Source: Halonotius pteroides
GTDB lineage: Archaea > Halobacteriota > Halobacteria > Halobacteriales > Haloferacaceae
Reading direction: 5' to 3'
Assembly: GCF_003605635.1 (NCBI RefSeq)
Contig: NZ_QMDW01000001.1
Location: forward strand, 1 to 64,000
DNA length: 64,000 nucleotides
Each line of letters starts with the position of its first letter. Position 1 is the first letter of the stretch. The notes beneath the pieces are model-generated. The model was not told the origin of the DNA. It did no database searches and saw only the letters and a program-made list of their open reading frames with translations. A program made the translations under genes and the position numbers. Shown in pieces: positions 43,156 through 52,638 of this stretch.

Positions 43156-43673
43156 GAGCGAACATACTCACTTGAGACACTTGGATACCCTACTTGCGGC
43201 ATAAAAAGCCATCAGTAGAGCATTTCACGCTGTCACTACTGCAGGCAGCTATCGGGTTATAGATCCGCTACCGGGTTAGCTCCGACTGATCCGGCGCGTT
43301 CGACTGTTCGGCCGCCTGCTGGTTGATCTTCTCCAGTGCAGTCTCCTGTCTGCCACGCGCTAATCCACCGGACTCGGCGTGTCGACCAGCATACTGCTGG
43401 CTGGGCTGTATGTTTCAGCCGATAAACCCTCACTAACCGGCGGTACCAACGGCAACGAGAGCAAGCCGTGCCAGCCACCAATCACTCACAGCGTGGCCGG
43501 AAGCCCACCACACAGGCGGATCACAACGGTGATACTGCCGAGCCAACGATTCCCGCGGTCGTCGCGACCGGAAGCAATATAGAACATGTGCATCGACTGA
43601 AGAGACGCACGGTCGTGGAACTGCCAGGTGGCGAGAGATGCAGTTTAATGTGGGAGTCAGCCGAACCGCCGGT
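43156..43673. other. Intergenic with one short coding-like piece
   Basis: On the minus strand, bases ~43262-43400 read HAESGGLARGRQETALEKIN then QQAAEQSNAPDQSELTR to a TAG. This is protein-like but has no start codon after the preceding stop, so it may be a relic. The rest, up to the dehydrogenase start, shows nothing recognisable. Confidence 0.35.
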
Positions 43674-44624
43674 ATGGCATCCCCAACAATCGCCGTGTTG
43701 CGACAGAAGATTCACGGGCTGTCGGCTGTCGACTACGCGACAGCCTTACGGGATAAACTCCCCGAAGCAGATGTTGCTGTCGCAGAGACACCGGCTGCGG
43801 AACGCGAGCTCGTGGCGTCGGCCCCGATCGTCACCGGCTACGATCTCGATGCAGAGCTGATCGAAACCGCCGAGAATATCGCTCTCTTCGCCGGTGTCTA
43901 CGCGGGCGTCGATCATCTCCCCTTAGATACCTTCGAGGCCAACGATGTTGCGGTGACAAACGCCTCCGGCGTCCACGGGCCGAATATCGCGGAGTATGTC
44001 ATCGGCGCGATCCTGAGCCACGTGCGTGGGTTCCGGCGGGCGCGACGACAGCAGAACCAACGCACCTGGCAGTCGTATCCCGCCCGCGAACTACAGGGTA
44101 GCACGGTGACAGTCGTTGGCCTCGGCGCGATCGGCTCAGCGGTCATTGAGCGACTCGGCCCCTTCGGCGTCGAAACCCTCGGTGTTCGCTACACCCCTGA
44201 GAAGGGTGGCCCAACCGACGAGGTGTTGGGCTTCGACGAACTCCATGCGGCTCTTGCCCGTACCGACTATCTCGTTTTGGCTTGTCCGTTGACGGATGCG
44301 ACCCGGGGGCTGATCGACAACGAGGCGTTGTTGACACTGCCGACCGAGGCATTTCTCGTCAACATCGCCCGCGGCGGGGTCGTCGACACCGACGACCTCG
44401 TGAGCGCGCTGCAGGCCAACCGGATCGCCGGCGCGGCCCTCGATGTGACTGATCCCGAACCGCTACCGGAAGACCACCCGCTGTGGGGGTTCGACACCGT
44501 CTCGATCACCCCCCACAACGCTGGCCACACCCCACGCTACTACGAGCGTACTGCCGAAATCCTCGCCGACAACATCGAACGATACCGCAACGGCGAGACC
44601 GACTTTGAAAACCGCGTCGTCTAA
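43674..44624 (+). CDS. D-2-hydroxyacid dehydrogenase
   Basis: NAD-dependent dehydrogenase of 316 residues. The cofactor motif is VVGLGAIGSAV; catalytic Arg in VNIARGGVVDTDDL, Glu in DVTDPEPLPEDHPLW, His in SITPHNAGHTPRY. It reduces 2-oxoacids to D-2-hydroxyacids or the reverse; the specific substrate is not evident. The ATG at 43674 (MASPTIAVLR) fits the family start. It converges with the membrane protein gene next to it. Confidence 0.9.
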   Translation: MASPTIAVLRQKIHGLSAVDYATALRDKLPEADVAVAETPAAERELVASAPIVTGYDLDAELIETAENIALFAGVYAGVDHLPLDTFEANDVAVTNASGVHGPNIAEYVIGAILSHVRGFRRARRQQNQRTWQSYPARELQGSTVTVVGLGAIGSAVIERLGPFGVETLGVRYTPEKGGPTDEVLGFDELHAALARTDYLVLACPLTDATRGLIDNEALLTLPTEAFLVNIARGGVVDTDDLVSALQANRIAGAALDVTDPEPLPEDHPLWGFDTVSITPHNAGHTPRYYERTAEILADNIERYRNGETDFENRVV

Positions 44625-44630
44625 CGCAGC

Positions 44631-45143
44631 TTAGGGGCTCACCGACACCACGACTACCGGGGCGACCACCAACACCGTCAGCCCATAGACGAGGGCTGAG
44701 CGGAGCCACTGGCCGCGAACCGCTGTTGCTTGTTCCTCATACGGGCGGCCGCCGGCCCGCGGGAGGACAAGATGGGCGAAAAAGGCGTAGATGAAGCCGA
44801 CAACGACGATCACGCCGACCAGATGCGCAGGCAAGCCGACACCGACGGTCGGCGGCAGCGTCGGGGGCAGCCGGTCGACGCCGAGAGCGACAAGCCCGTA
44901 CAACAGGCCGGCCAGCCCGCCAGCGAGATGGTGGACAAACATTGCCGTCCGAAACCGAACATCGGTTGGGGGCGTTCGGGTCAGGACGCCGGCAGCGATA
45001 TACGCCGGCGTAAAGCCCTCGGGCTGGCGACTCATCGGCCAATCCATCACGAGTGCAGCCACGACGCCGGCCGCGATGCCGATAGCCAGAAACAACGGCG
45101 GAGCCAGTCCGCCGGTCGTGAGGCCACTCGTGAGCGATTCCAT
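44631..45143 (-). CDS. Four-helix membrane protein, unknown
   Basis: A 170-residue protein with hydrophobic segments FLAIGIAAGVVAALVMDWPM, MFVHHLAGGLAGLLYGLVAL, HLVGVIVVVGFIYAFFAHLV and ALVYGLTVLVVAPVVVVSV. His pairs (VHHLAGG, FFAHL) in helices are notable. The chosen ATG follows a TATA-like ATATATAAATAA stretch about 25 bases away, suggesting a leaderless message. Confidence 0.7.
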   Translation of the reverse strand: MESLTSGLTTGGLAPPLFLAIGIAAGVVAALVMDWPMSRQPEGFTPAYIAAGVLTRTPPTDVRFRTAMFVHHLAGGLAGLLYGLVALGVDRLPPTLPPTVGVGLPAHLVGVIVVVGFIYAFFAHLVLPRAGGRPYEEQATAVRGQWLRSALVYGLTVLVVAPVVVVSVSP

Positions 45144-45213
45144 ACCCGACACACCGTGTCGATATATAAATAAGCACGTCAGACGAGGGGACGGCAGTCG
45201 CCGCCGCGCGACG

Positions 45214-47466
45214 TTAGTTGTCGGGCAGCGTGATGTAGAACGTCGTTCCCTCACCGGGTGGTGACTCGACACGGATCTTACCGTCGTGGCGGGTGACGAT
45301 CCGCTCACAGACCGCCAGTCCGATCCCCGTGCCATCGCTGTCCCTGCCTGTATCAAAGAGCCCAAAGATCTCATCCTGCTGGTCGACCGGGATGCCGGGG
45401 CCGTCGTCGCTGACGGCAAACTCGACGCCTTGTGTCGTTTCGGTGGCGGTTACCTCGACAGTTGTTCCGTCGCCGCCGTGATCGATCGCGTTGGTGAGGA
45501 GATTCTGGAACAGTTGGCCGAGTTGGTCGAAGTCGGCGGCAACCGTCGGAAGCTCACCGACGATGATCTCGGCGTCGGCTTCCGCGGTCGCCAACTGGAG
45601 GTCGTCGACAACGCCGTCGACAACGGCCTCGACGTCAACGGGTTCGAACGCCTTGCCGTCGGTTTCGACGCGAGAGTACTCCAACAGCCCGTCGATCATC
45701 CCCCGCATTCGTTCGGCCCCGTCGACAACGAACCCCATGTACTCTTTGGTCTCTGCGTCGAGATCGTCGCCGAGTTCACTTTCCAGAAGATCGATGTAGC
45801 TGGAAACCATCCGGAGCGGTTCCTGAAGATCATGCGAGAGAATGTAGGCAAACTCCTGGAGACGCTCGTTTGAGCGTTCAAGCCGTTGCTCGTACTCCTT
45901 GCGGTCGGTGATATCCTTTGAGATAACCGCCAACCCGTCGTCGTCGGGATAGATCTGCAGCACCGTCCAGTAGTCGGCGGGCTCGTAGTAGTACTCACAG
46001 GTGGTCGGCTCGCCGGTGGTCATCGCCTCTCGTAGTCGATCCTCGACAACCGTGTCGGTGATCTCGGGGAAATAGTCCCAAAGAGACTCATTGAGGACAT
46101 CCTCGCGTGGCACGTTCAACCGGTCTGCGATCGTATCGTTCCAGTAGGTCACGGTAAAGTCGGTGTCGACGGCATAGTAGGCATCGGAGATCCGTTCGGT
46201 CAGCCGCCGATATTTGGCCTCTCGTTCGGTGCGTTCAAGCTCGTAGCTCGCCCACTCGGCCAGCAGTTCGACGAAGGTTTCCTGAATCTCAGTAAACTCC
46301 GCATCTACAGGCCCGCGGTCAGCGAAACAGAGTGTCCCGGTCACCTCACCGTCGACTGTGATCGTTGCACCAACATAACACCCCAGACCGAACCGGTCGT
46401 AGGCAGGGTCGTCACCCCAACCGTCGCTGGCGGCATCGGTGACAACCAGTGGCTCCGCCTGATCGGGTGAGACAGTATGCCGACAGTAGGATTCCGAAAC
46501 GGGCGCGTCTGCACCGGTTTTGAGCTGCTGGTTGGGGCCTACCCCGACGACGATCCGTTGGCTATCGCCGTTGATCCGGGTCAAAAAGCCCTGCTCAACA
46601 CCCATATAGCCGCGACCGAACTCCAGTAGTTCGGCGACCTTCTCCTCGAAGGGAATCGATTTCGCGACTGTTTGATTGAACTGTCGAAGCATTTCCTCCT
46701 GGGTTTTGAGCCGGTCAAGCCGCTCCGTGCGGTCGGAAATTTCCCGGCCGATGCCGATGATCCCCTGAATGGTGCCGTGGTCATCGGTGAGCTGTGTGCC
46801 GGTAAACTCATCGGGGATCAACTCGCCGTCCGCGGTGCAGAATGCGGCTTCGACGATCACCGAACCGGTTTCCCGCACTTCGGCGATGGCAGCTTCGACC
46901 GTCGGCTGATCAGCCTCGTCGAACAGTTCGAGAGCGTGCAACTCCTCCAGTTCGGCATCACTGTACCCCAGTGTTTCGGCCAGTGTCGCGTTCCACCGCT
47001 GGAGGGTACCGTCGACAGCAAGGAGATAGAAAGAGTCCTCCAGTGCTTCGAGGCCTTGTTTCATAAACGCTTGTTCGCTGTCGAGAACCCGCTGGTGGTG
47101 TTTGCGCGCCGAGATGTCACTGACCTCCGTGAGCACGTAATCCTCACCATCGAGTGTCGTGTGAGCCAGCCGTACCGCCGCCCAGAACCGCTCACCGTCG
47201 GCGCGTTCGATCCGCCACTCGAACTCCTGTGGCTCGCCGTCGACGGCCGCCTGAATCCGCGCCTCGATGTCAGCCTGCGTGAATCCGTCACCGGTCGCGC
47301 TGTAGTCGGCGACCGAACGCCCGCTCAGCTCGGCTTCGGTGTAGCCATACAGTTCCTCAACCCGGCTGTTGGCCCCGACGATCCTCCCGGTTTCGGGATC
47401 ATGCAGCATAATCCCAACACCCAGATCGTCGAAAACGGACTCGACAGTCTGTTGCATCAGTTTCAT
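45214..47466 (-). CDS. Multi-PAS/GAF sensor histidine kinase
   Basis: A 750-residue soluble kinase. Order by sequence: PAS (~10-125), PAS (~130-250), GAF (~265-420), PAS (~425-525), HisKA with the phospho-His in FAYILSHDLQEPLRMVSSYI, and HATPase_c (NLLTNAIDHGG, VSDDGPGIP, GTGIGLAVCERI). No transmembrane segment, so it senses cytoplasmic signals. It is divergent from two response regulator genes 197 bases away, the likely partners. Confidence 0.9.
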   Translation of the reverse strand: MKLMQQTVESVFDDLGVGIMLHDPETGRIVGANSRVEELYGYTEAELSGRSVADYSATGDGFTQADIEARIQAAVDGEPQEFEWRIERADGERFWAAVRLAHTTLDGEDYVLTEVSDISARKHHQRVLDSEQAFMKQGLEALEDSFYLLAVDGTLQRWNATLAETLGYSDAELEELHALELFDEADQPTVEAAIAEVRETGSVIVEAAFCTADGELIPDEFTGTQLTDDHGTIQGIIGIGREISDRTERLDRLKTQEEMLRQFNQTVAKSIPFEEKVAELLEFGRGYMGVEQGFLTRINGDSQRIVVGVGPNQQLKTGADAPVSESYCRHTVSPDQAEPLVVTDAASDGWGDDPAYDRFGLGCYVGATITVDGEVTGTLCFADRGPVDAEFTEIQETFVELLAEWASYELERTEREAKYRRLTERISDAYYAVDTDFTVTYWNDTIADRLNVPREDVLNESLWDYFPEITDTVVEDRLREAMTTGEPTTCEYYYEPADYWTVLQIYPDDDGLAVISKDITDRKEYEQRLERSNERLQEFAYILSHDLQEPLRMVSSYIDLLESELGDDLDAETKEYMGFVVDGAERMRGMIDGLLEYSRVETDGKAFEPVDVEAVVDGVVDDLQLATAEADAEIIVGELPTVAADFDQLGQLFQNLLTNAIDHGGDGTTVEVTATETTQGVEFAVSDDGPGIPVDQQDEIFGLFDTGRDSDGTGIGLAVCERIVTRHDGKIRVESPPGEGTTFYITLPDN

Positions 47467-47663
47467 GACCGTAGGCAGCGTCGCTGTAAAAACAGTCGGG
47501 CGGGCGACCGCTGAAACCGCCGGAATTGTTCACTACAAGCGGCATTCTCCCTTGCCTGACACGAAATTTGAAACCAAAGGGGTGTGTACGACTCACAAAT
47601 GGGAACGTGGTTTGAGCGGTCGGGTGGCAACATGTCGACACCCAATCTGGGGGTGGCCGACAG

Positions 47664-48104
47664 ATGACAACCGGAGACAACCCCGCCGAGATCTTGCTGG
47701 CGGAGGACAACCCTGGTGATGTAGTGTTGACGAAGAAGGCCCTCAAACAGGGCAAGCTCGCCAACAACCTCCATGTCGTTGCCGACGGCGTCGAGGCGAT
47801 GCGATATCTCCGGCAGGAGGCCGAGTACGCTGACGCCCCGCGGCCGGATCTGATTTTACTGGATCTCAACATGCCACGCAAGGACGGCAAGGAAGTGTTA
47901 GCGGATATCGACGAGGAAAACGAGCTCAGTCGCATCCCGGTCGTTGTGTTGACAAGTTCGGAATCCGAGGCGGATATCGCCCGGTCTTACGAGCTGAGTG
48001 CCAACGCCTACCTGACGAAACCAGTTGATTTCGACGGCTTCGTCGAGATCGTCAACCGGCTTGAGGGGTTCTGGTTTCAGGTCGTCACACTCCCGGAGGG
48101 CTAA
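47664..48104 (+). CDS. Single-domain response regulator (Rcp1-like)
   Basis: A 146-residue receiver. The phospho-acceptor is Asp67 in [18 protein letters not shown], the acidic pair is [10 protein letters not shown], the Thr/Ser is in VVLTSSES, and the Lys in AYLTKPVDF. There is no output domain. It stops one base before the next gene. It probably shuttles phosphate between kinases. Confidence 0.92.
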   Translation: MTTGDNPAEILLAEDNPGDVVLTKKALKQGKLANNLHVVADGVEAMRYLRQEAEYADAPRPDLILLDLNMPRKDGKEVLADIDEENELSRIPVVVLTSSESEADIARSYELSANAYLTKPVDFDGFVEIVNRLEGFWFQVVTLPEG

Positions 48105-49157
48105 ATGTCGGTAAACGTCGACGACACACTCGAACTGTTGTTAGTCGAGGACAACCCCGGCGATGCGACCCTGTTCGAACACCATCTCACGACTGATCGC
48201 CCGGAGTCGTTTCCGCCGGCGACTGTCACCCACATAACGCGGCTGGATGCCGCCATCGGGGCCCGCAACGAGGGCGACTACGACCTCGTTCTGTTAGACC
48301 TCGGGCTGGCGGAAAGTACGGGGTTGGCGACGCTGGATCGGTACAACACGGCTGTCGAGGACAGCGACGCCCTCTCGGCGTTGCCGGTGATCGTTCTGAC
48401 CGGGCTGAAAGACGACGCCATCGCAGTCGAAGCGATCGAACGAGGGGCCCAAGACTATCTGGTCAAAGACAGCGTCAGCGCCGACGTGCTCCATCGGACG
48501 ATCCGGTACGCGCTGGAACGCCACCGCCAACAACAGGAGCTTCGCCGACAAAATGACCGCCTCAAACGGTTCGCCCACGTCGTCAGCCACGACCTCCGGA
48601 ATCCGCTTGGCGTCGCTCAGGGCCGGATCAAGATGATCGACGACGACGAACACGCGCCGATCGTTGCCAAAAACCTCGACCGGATGGAGGCGATCATCGA
48701 CGATGTGCTTACGCTTGCTCGGGAGGGGCAAGCCGTCGAGGAAACGGAACCGGTCGATATGGGGGTGTTAGCTGCCAACTGCTGGGCAAACGTCAAGACC
48801 GCCGGCGCGACACTGTCAGTTTCCGATGGGCTGGTCGTCCACGCGGATACAGGTCGACTCCAACAACTACTGGAGAATTTGCTGCGCAACAGCGTCGAAC
48901 ACGCCGGCGACGACGTTTCGATCACGATCGGCGCGCTTTCCGATGGCTTCTCTGTCGCCGACGACGGCCCGGGGATCGATCCCGACAACCGCGATGAGAT
49001 CTTCGAGGCTGGCTATACGACCGATCCTGATGGGACGGGCTTTGGGCTGAATATCGTCGAAGAGATCGCCGCAGCCCACGGCTGGGATGTCGCCCTCACC
49101 GACAGCGATGACGGCGGCGCGCGCTTCGAGTTTACCGGTGTTCAGATCGAAACGTGA
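48105..49157 (+). CDS. Response regulator-histidine kinase hybrid
   Basis: A 350-residue protein with an N-terminal receiver (LLVEDNPGD; Asp65 in YDLVLLDLGLAEST; Lys in DYLVKDSVS) joined by a coiled coil to HisKA (FAHVVSHDLRNPLG) and HATPase_c (LENLLRNSVEHAG, VADDGPGID, GTGFGLNIVEEIAA). Receiver-first kinases are frequent in haloarchaea. Likely a relay with the two neighbouring signalling genes. Confidence 0.92.
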   Translation: MSVNVDDTLELLLVEDNPGDATLFEHHLTTDRPESFPPATVTHITRLDAAIGARNEGDYDLVLLDLGLAESTGLATLDRYNTAVEDSDALSALPVIVLTGLKDDAIAVEAIERGAQDYLVKDSVSADVLHRTIRYALERHRQQQELRRQNDRLKRFAHVVSHDLRNPLGVAQGRIKMIDDDEHAPIVAKNLDRMEAIIDDVLTLAREGQAVEETEPVDMGVLAANCWANVKTAGATLSVSDGLVVHADTGRLQQLLENLLRNSVEHAGDDVSITIGALSDGFSVADDGPGIDPDNRDEIFEAGYTTDPDGTGFGLNIVEEIAAAHGWDVALTDSDDGGARFEFTGVQIET

Positions 49158-49265
49158 AGCGGTGTCGGTAACGTGTTCACCCGAAGTGGTGGAATCCTTC
49201 TGTCGGATTTCTATGAAGAAGTACAGTGCAAGACAGAAGACACGTCCCCCGTACCGAACCGGTGG

Positions 49266-49466
49266 TTACAGCGGTGGGTCGGGCATGAATATATCCTCTA
49301 TCGTGCAATCGAAACAGCGCGCGAGTTCAAAGGCTAGTTCCAGCGATGGATTATATCGCTCCGCTTCAAGATTATTAATCGTCTGACGGGTCACACCCAC
49401 CTCTACTGCCAACTCTTTTTGGGTATATCCGTGCTCATCCCGCAGTTCTTTCACCGAATTCTTCAT
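49266..49466 (-). CDS. Cro/CI-type HTH regulator (YozG-like)
   Basis: A 66-residue protein nearly all helix-turn-helix: KELRDEHGYTQKELAVEVGV then TRQTINNLEAERYNPSLELA and CTIEDIFMP at the end. It follows the membrane protein gene by one base. This pairing of a short Xre regulator with a DUF2178/3021-like membrane protein is common in archaea and bacteria. It may repress its own operon. Confidence 0.88.
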   Translation of the reverse strand: MKNSVKELRDEHGYTQKELAVEVGVTRQTINNLEAERYNPSLELAFELARCFDCTIEDIFMPDPPL

Positions 49467-49467
49467 A

Positions 49468-49851
49468 CTATTTGAGATCGATTTTCTGGTAGCCCCAGGA
49501 AAGTCCAAGGAAGCTCATGGCGACGAGAAGATACACCGATGTTTCCAAACTCGTGGGGATAAAATCAAAGCCTGATTCGATCACTAAGATCATAACTAGT
49601 AGATAAAACGCCGTCGACGCTGCTCTGTGAGCTTCTCTCTGGGTTCGTTCGTCTGAGGTCGGGACAGTGATTTCCCGCGTCGGCTGGAGCTGTCTCCACG
49701 CCAAATATCCAACAACCCCTGCCACAGCGACCTGCGGGCCAGCAAGCCAGTATGCCCCCTCCAGAAGATTGACCACTGCAGCCACAGCGATGAGGAGACC
49801 TACTGCTGTAAATAACACACCTGTCGCCCGTTGACGTTGTACGGTTGTCAT
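49468..49851 (-). CDS. DUF2178-like membrane protein
   Basis: A 127-residue protein with four hydrophobic segments in two pairs (VLFTAVGLLIAVAAVVNLL, LAGPQVAVAGVVGYLAW; then STAFYLLVMILVIESGF, VYLLVAMSFLGLSWGY) and a polar linker with DERTQREAHRAAS, as in DUF2178. It precedes the HTH gene in one operon. The ATG at 49851 is favoured; two earlier starts exist. Confidence 0.7.
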   Translation of the reverse strand: MTTVQRQRATGVLFTAVGLLIAVAAVVNLLEGAYWLAGPQVAVAGVVGYLAWRQLQPTREITVPTSDERTQREAHRAASTAFYLLVMILVIESGFDFIPTSLETSVYLLVAMSFLGLSWGYQKIDLK

Positions 49852-50013
49852 TGTCTCGCTCCTAACCGAACACATTGATGAGTAACTCTGGTCATCGCTC
49901 ACTTTGTAAAAGAAGCTTTACGTAAAAGAACTTTTTCATTAGCTGCGGCCGGTGGAAATCTCATAGGCACTTATTGACCGTTAGATCAGGGAAGAATTCT
50001 TCACAGACACTGA

Positions 50014-50313
50014 TCGGAGCGTCCTCCGCACTGCAATGTCGATCTAAATGTCGCGGCTGACGCCTCCCAACCAGCTCTCAACGGTGAACGGCCAAATGAC
50101 ATTAGTATTCACGGGCCATACGGTGCTGTCGTCACATACGTTCGGTCGCTTAGCGCATCGGTACACCACGGACTGACTGTCGACGTGAAACGAATATATC
50201 CGGAGTCGATTGCCGACCACGTCGGCGGTGTCGCCCGAGAGGGCATTCGGACGCTACGAGATGAATGTTATTATCAGATAATTTATCTACTTACGCTAAT
50301 CGGTGATTGGTAA
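50014..50313 (+). pseudogene. Unidentified gene fragment without start
   Basis: A 100-codon open frame with protein-like content: GPYGAVVTYVRSLSASVHHG, LTVDVKRIYPESIADHVGGV, AREGIRTLRDE. It has no ATG/GTG near its beginning, and its end drifts into AT-rich codons. I read it as the truncated inner part of a lost gene. The remainder of 49852-50377 is promoter-like AT-rich DNA. Confidence 0.4.
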
Positions 50314-50377
50314 CAAAGAATATTACATAGCTCCATCATTCACCACTCTCTTAGGTTGTTAGGCGGTAGTAAATGCG

Positions 50378-51484
50378 ATGGAATCCGACCCACTCTTTAC
50401 TGAACTCACGCTCAAAGATCACACACTTGACAATCGGGTTGGCCTTGCACCGATGACCCGGACGAGCGCAACCGATGACGGAGATGCAACCGATCAAATG
50501 GCTCAATATTACGCTTCGTTTGCCCGCGGCGGGTTTTCATTTCTTGTCACAGAGGGCATCCATCCAGATACGACCCACAGTCAGGGGTATGCGAATCAAC
50601 CTGGTCTTGCCACCGATGAGCAGGCAGCAGCGTGGAAGTCAGTCGTCGAAGCCGTCCACGCAGCGGGAAGTCCAATCTTTGCACAGTTGATGCACGCCGG
50701 CGCCCAGGCCCAAGGCAATCGGTATGGCTATGACTCTGTGGCCCCCTCAGCGTACCGTCCGCCAGGAGAGATGTCGGAACTGTACGGCGGTTCCGGAGAG
50801 TTCCCGGAGGCAGACGCACTTGACACTGCAGAGTTGCGTGACATACGAGCGGAGTTTGTTGCCGCCGCAAAGCGGGCTGTTGAGGCCGGCTTCGATGGCA
50901 TCGAGGTGCATGCGGCCAACGGCTATCTCCTGCATGAGTTCGTCGATCCGCTAGTCAACAGCCGTGATGATGAGTATGGCGGGTCACCAGCCAACCGCGC
51001 GCGGTTTCCGGCTGAGGTGACCGCTGCGATCAACGACGCCACGCCGGAGAAGTTCGTGATCGGTGTGCGCACCTCACAAACGGCTGTCGTTGATGAACAG
51101 CGGGTGTGGCCAGACGGCGAGTCGACGGCTACTGCGCTGTTCAGCGCACTCTCGGAGGCTGGAGCCGACTACATCCATGTCACCGGTGGCGATGCGACTG
51201 CCGGGGAGGTGCCAGACACGGAGCAAACACTTGCGGAACTCGCTGTCCAATACAGTGATGCTCATGTTGCTGTAATCGCCAACGGTGGACTTGGTGATCC
51301 AACGAAGGCACGGACGGCACTAGAGAGGGGGGCTGATCTCCTCACGCTTGGCACGAGCGCGCTTGCCAATCACGACTGGCCGCATCGAGTGAAAACTGGT
51401 GAACCGCTTGCGGATTTAGATCCGAGTATTATCTTTGAGCCCGATGCGTCGTTGAGTGACGCCGAAATCCCTAGTGACGATTGA
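50378..51484 (+). CDS. Old yellow enzyme family NADH:flavin oxidoreductase
   Basis: FMN-dependent ene-reductase type, 368 residues. NRVGLAPMTRTSA at the start, FAQLMHAGAQAQ, the active-site region IEVHAANGYLLHEFVDPLVN followed by SRDDEYGGSPANRARF, and the phosphate loop near ANGGLGD are all family features. Several members reduce enones or nitro compounds. It is followed by an SDR in the same direction. Confidence 0.92.
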   Translation: MESDPLFTELTLKDHTLDNRVGLAPMTRTSATDDGDATDQMAQYYASFARGGFSFLVTEGIHPDTTHSQGYANQPGLATDEQAAAWKSVVEAVHAAGSPIFAQLMHAGAQAQGNRYGYDSVAPSAYRPPGEMSELYGGSGEFPEADALDTAELRDIRAEFVAAAKRAVEAGFDGIEVHAANGYLLHEFVDPLVNSRDDEYGGSPANRARFPAEVTAAINDATPEKFVIGVRTSQTAVVDEQRVWPDGESTATALFSALSEAGADYIHVTGGDATAGEVPDTEQTLAELAVQYSDAHVAVIANGGLGDPTKARTALERGADLLTLGTSALANHDWPHRVKTGEPLADLDPSIIFEPDASLSDAEIPSDD

Positions 51485-51564
51485 GCATACCCCGGGTCTC
51501 AGCGGTGGGTCGATATGACGAGGCAGTGCACAGCTCTTTGAGGGTTTCACAGGGACAAGGGAAA

Positions 51565-51589
51565 TGCCACGGGGCTTGACCCCGAGGCA
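51565..51589 (-). repeat. IS1341-type end hairpin, solitary copy 2
   Basis: TGCCACGGGG / CCCCGAGGCA with a five-base loop and one mismatch. It is related to 7579-7601 in reverse orientation. No tnpB is attached. It lies between the flavin oxidoreductase and the SDR gene. Confidence 0.4.
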
Positions 51590-51665
51590 ATCTACCACAA
51601 ATGGAGGTGAGAATGCATTCCAGAGAACGGTATCCTCATACGAACCGAGGGCCTTACTGCAAGTG

Positions 51666-52430
51666 ATGACAGCAGCCCTTGAGTCTGAGTTAGCTGGAGA
51701 GGTAGCAATCGTAACTGGCGCATCGTCTGGAATCGGGGAAGCGACTGCTGAGTCGCTGGCTGCCCGTGGAGCCAGCGTTGTGCTCGCCGCACGCCGTGCA
51801 GACGAACTTGAGGCAGTGGCCGAACGCATCACCTCGGAGGGAGGCGATGCACTTGTGACTCCGACAGATGTCACCGAAGACGACGACATCGATGCACTCG
51901 TTGCAGAAACCGTCGATGAGTTCGGCGCGATCGATATTCTCGTGAACAATGCTGGAGTGATGCTACTGGAACGGCTTGATGAGGCTGCCCGCGAACACCT
52001 TCGACAGATGATTGAGGTCAATCTCTTGGGATTGATGAATCTCACCCATGCCGCACTGCCAATCATGCAAGAACAAGACACCGCCCATATCGTCAACGTC
52101 TCATCAACGGCTGGCCGACAGGCCGGTGCGAAAAGTTCGGGCTACAATGCGACAAAGTTTGGTGTCAACGCCTTCACCGAAGCCGTCCGGCAAGAAGTCA
52201 CAACTGAGGGCATCCGGACGACAATCATTGAGCCCGGGGCGGTCGATACCGAACTGCAAGAGCACATCCCTGACGAAGAGATCAAACAACAGATCGAAGA
52301 GGGGATGCTTGAGTCGATGACACCACTCGAAAGCGAAGATATCGCCCGTGCAATCGCCTACGCTGTAACCCAGCCCCAGCATGTCAATGTCAATGAGATG
52401 CTCATCCGCCCAACCGATCAGCAGCGATAA
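51666..52430 (+). CDS. Short-chain dehydrogenase (YdfG-like)
   Basis: NADP-dependent SDR of 254 residues. Motifs: VTGASSGIGEATAESLA, LAARRADELEA (Arg-Arg favours NADP), NNAGVM, catalytic Ser in VNVSSTAGRQ, and YNATKFG. It resembles YdfG/clavaldehyde-type dehydrogenases common in haloarchaea. The ATG at 51666 matches the family start. The gene is bracketed by two transposon-end hairpins in the same orientation. Confidence 0.92.
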   Translation: MTAALESELAGEVAIVTGASSGIGEATAESLAARGASVVLAARRADELEAVAERITSEGGDALVTPTDVTEDDDIDALVAETVDEFGAIDILVNNAGVMLLERLDEAAREHLRQMIEVNLLGLMNLTHAALPIMQEQDTAHIVNVSSTAGRQAGAKSSGYNATKFGVNAFTEAVRQEVTTEGIRTTIIEPGAVDTELQEHIPDEEIKQQIEEGMLESMTPLESEDIARAIAYAVTQPQHVNVNEMLIRPTDQQR

Positions 52431-52488
52431 CAGGTTTACTATTTGTTGATCCTGAGGTATACCCCTCTTCTGCAGATAAGCAAGGCGA

Positions 52489-52520
52489 GTGCCCCGGGAG
52501 TTAACCCCGAGACGGTTCAC
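52489..52520 (-). repeat. IS1341-type end hairpin, solitary copy 3
   Basis: On the minus strand it reads GTGAACCGTCTCGGGG then TTAACTCCCGGGGCAC, nearly the same as 7572-7601. The stem carries one change. Together with 51565-51589 it flanks the SDR gene. Confidence 0.45.
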
Positions 52521-52638
52521 ATGTGGGAGATTCCGGTTTTCAGTCAAAAGGAGAATGCGACATGGAACTGGTCAACGGTCATTCGCCGCTTTGATTAGGA
52601 TCCAACCACCTCTGAGTATGGCGTAACATTCTCACTCG

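Noticed and set aside
45286-45873. 195-codon plus-strand frame opposite the sensor kinase
   Set aside because: Antisense shadow of the HisKA/HATPase region, which is well supported on the minus strand.
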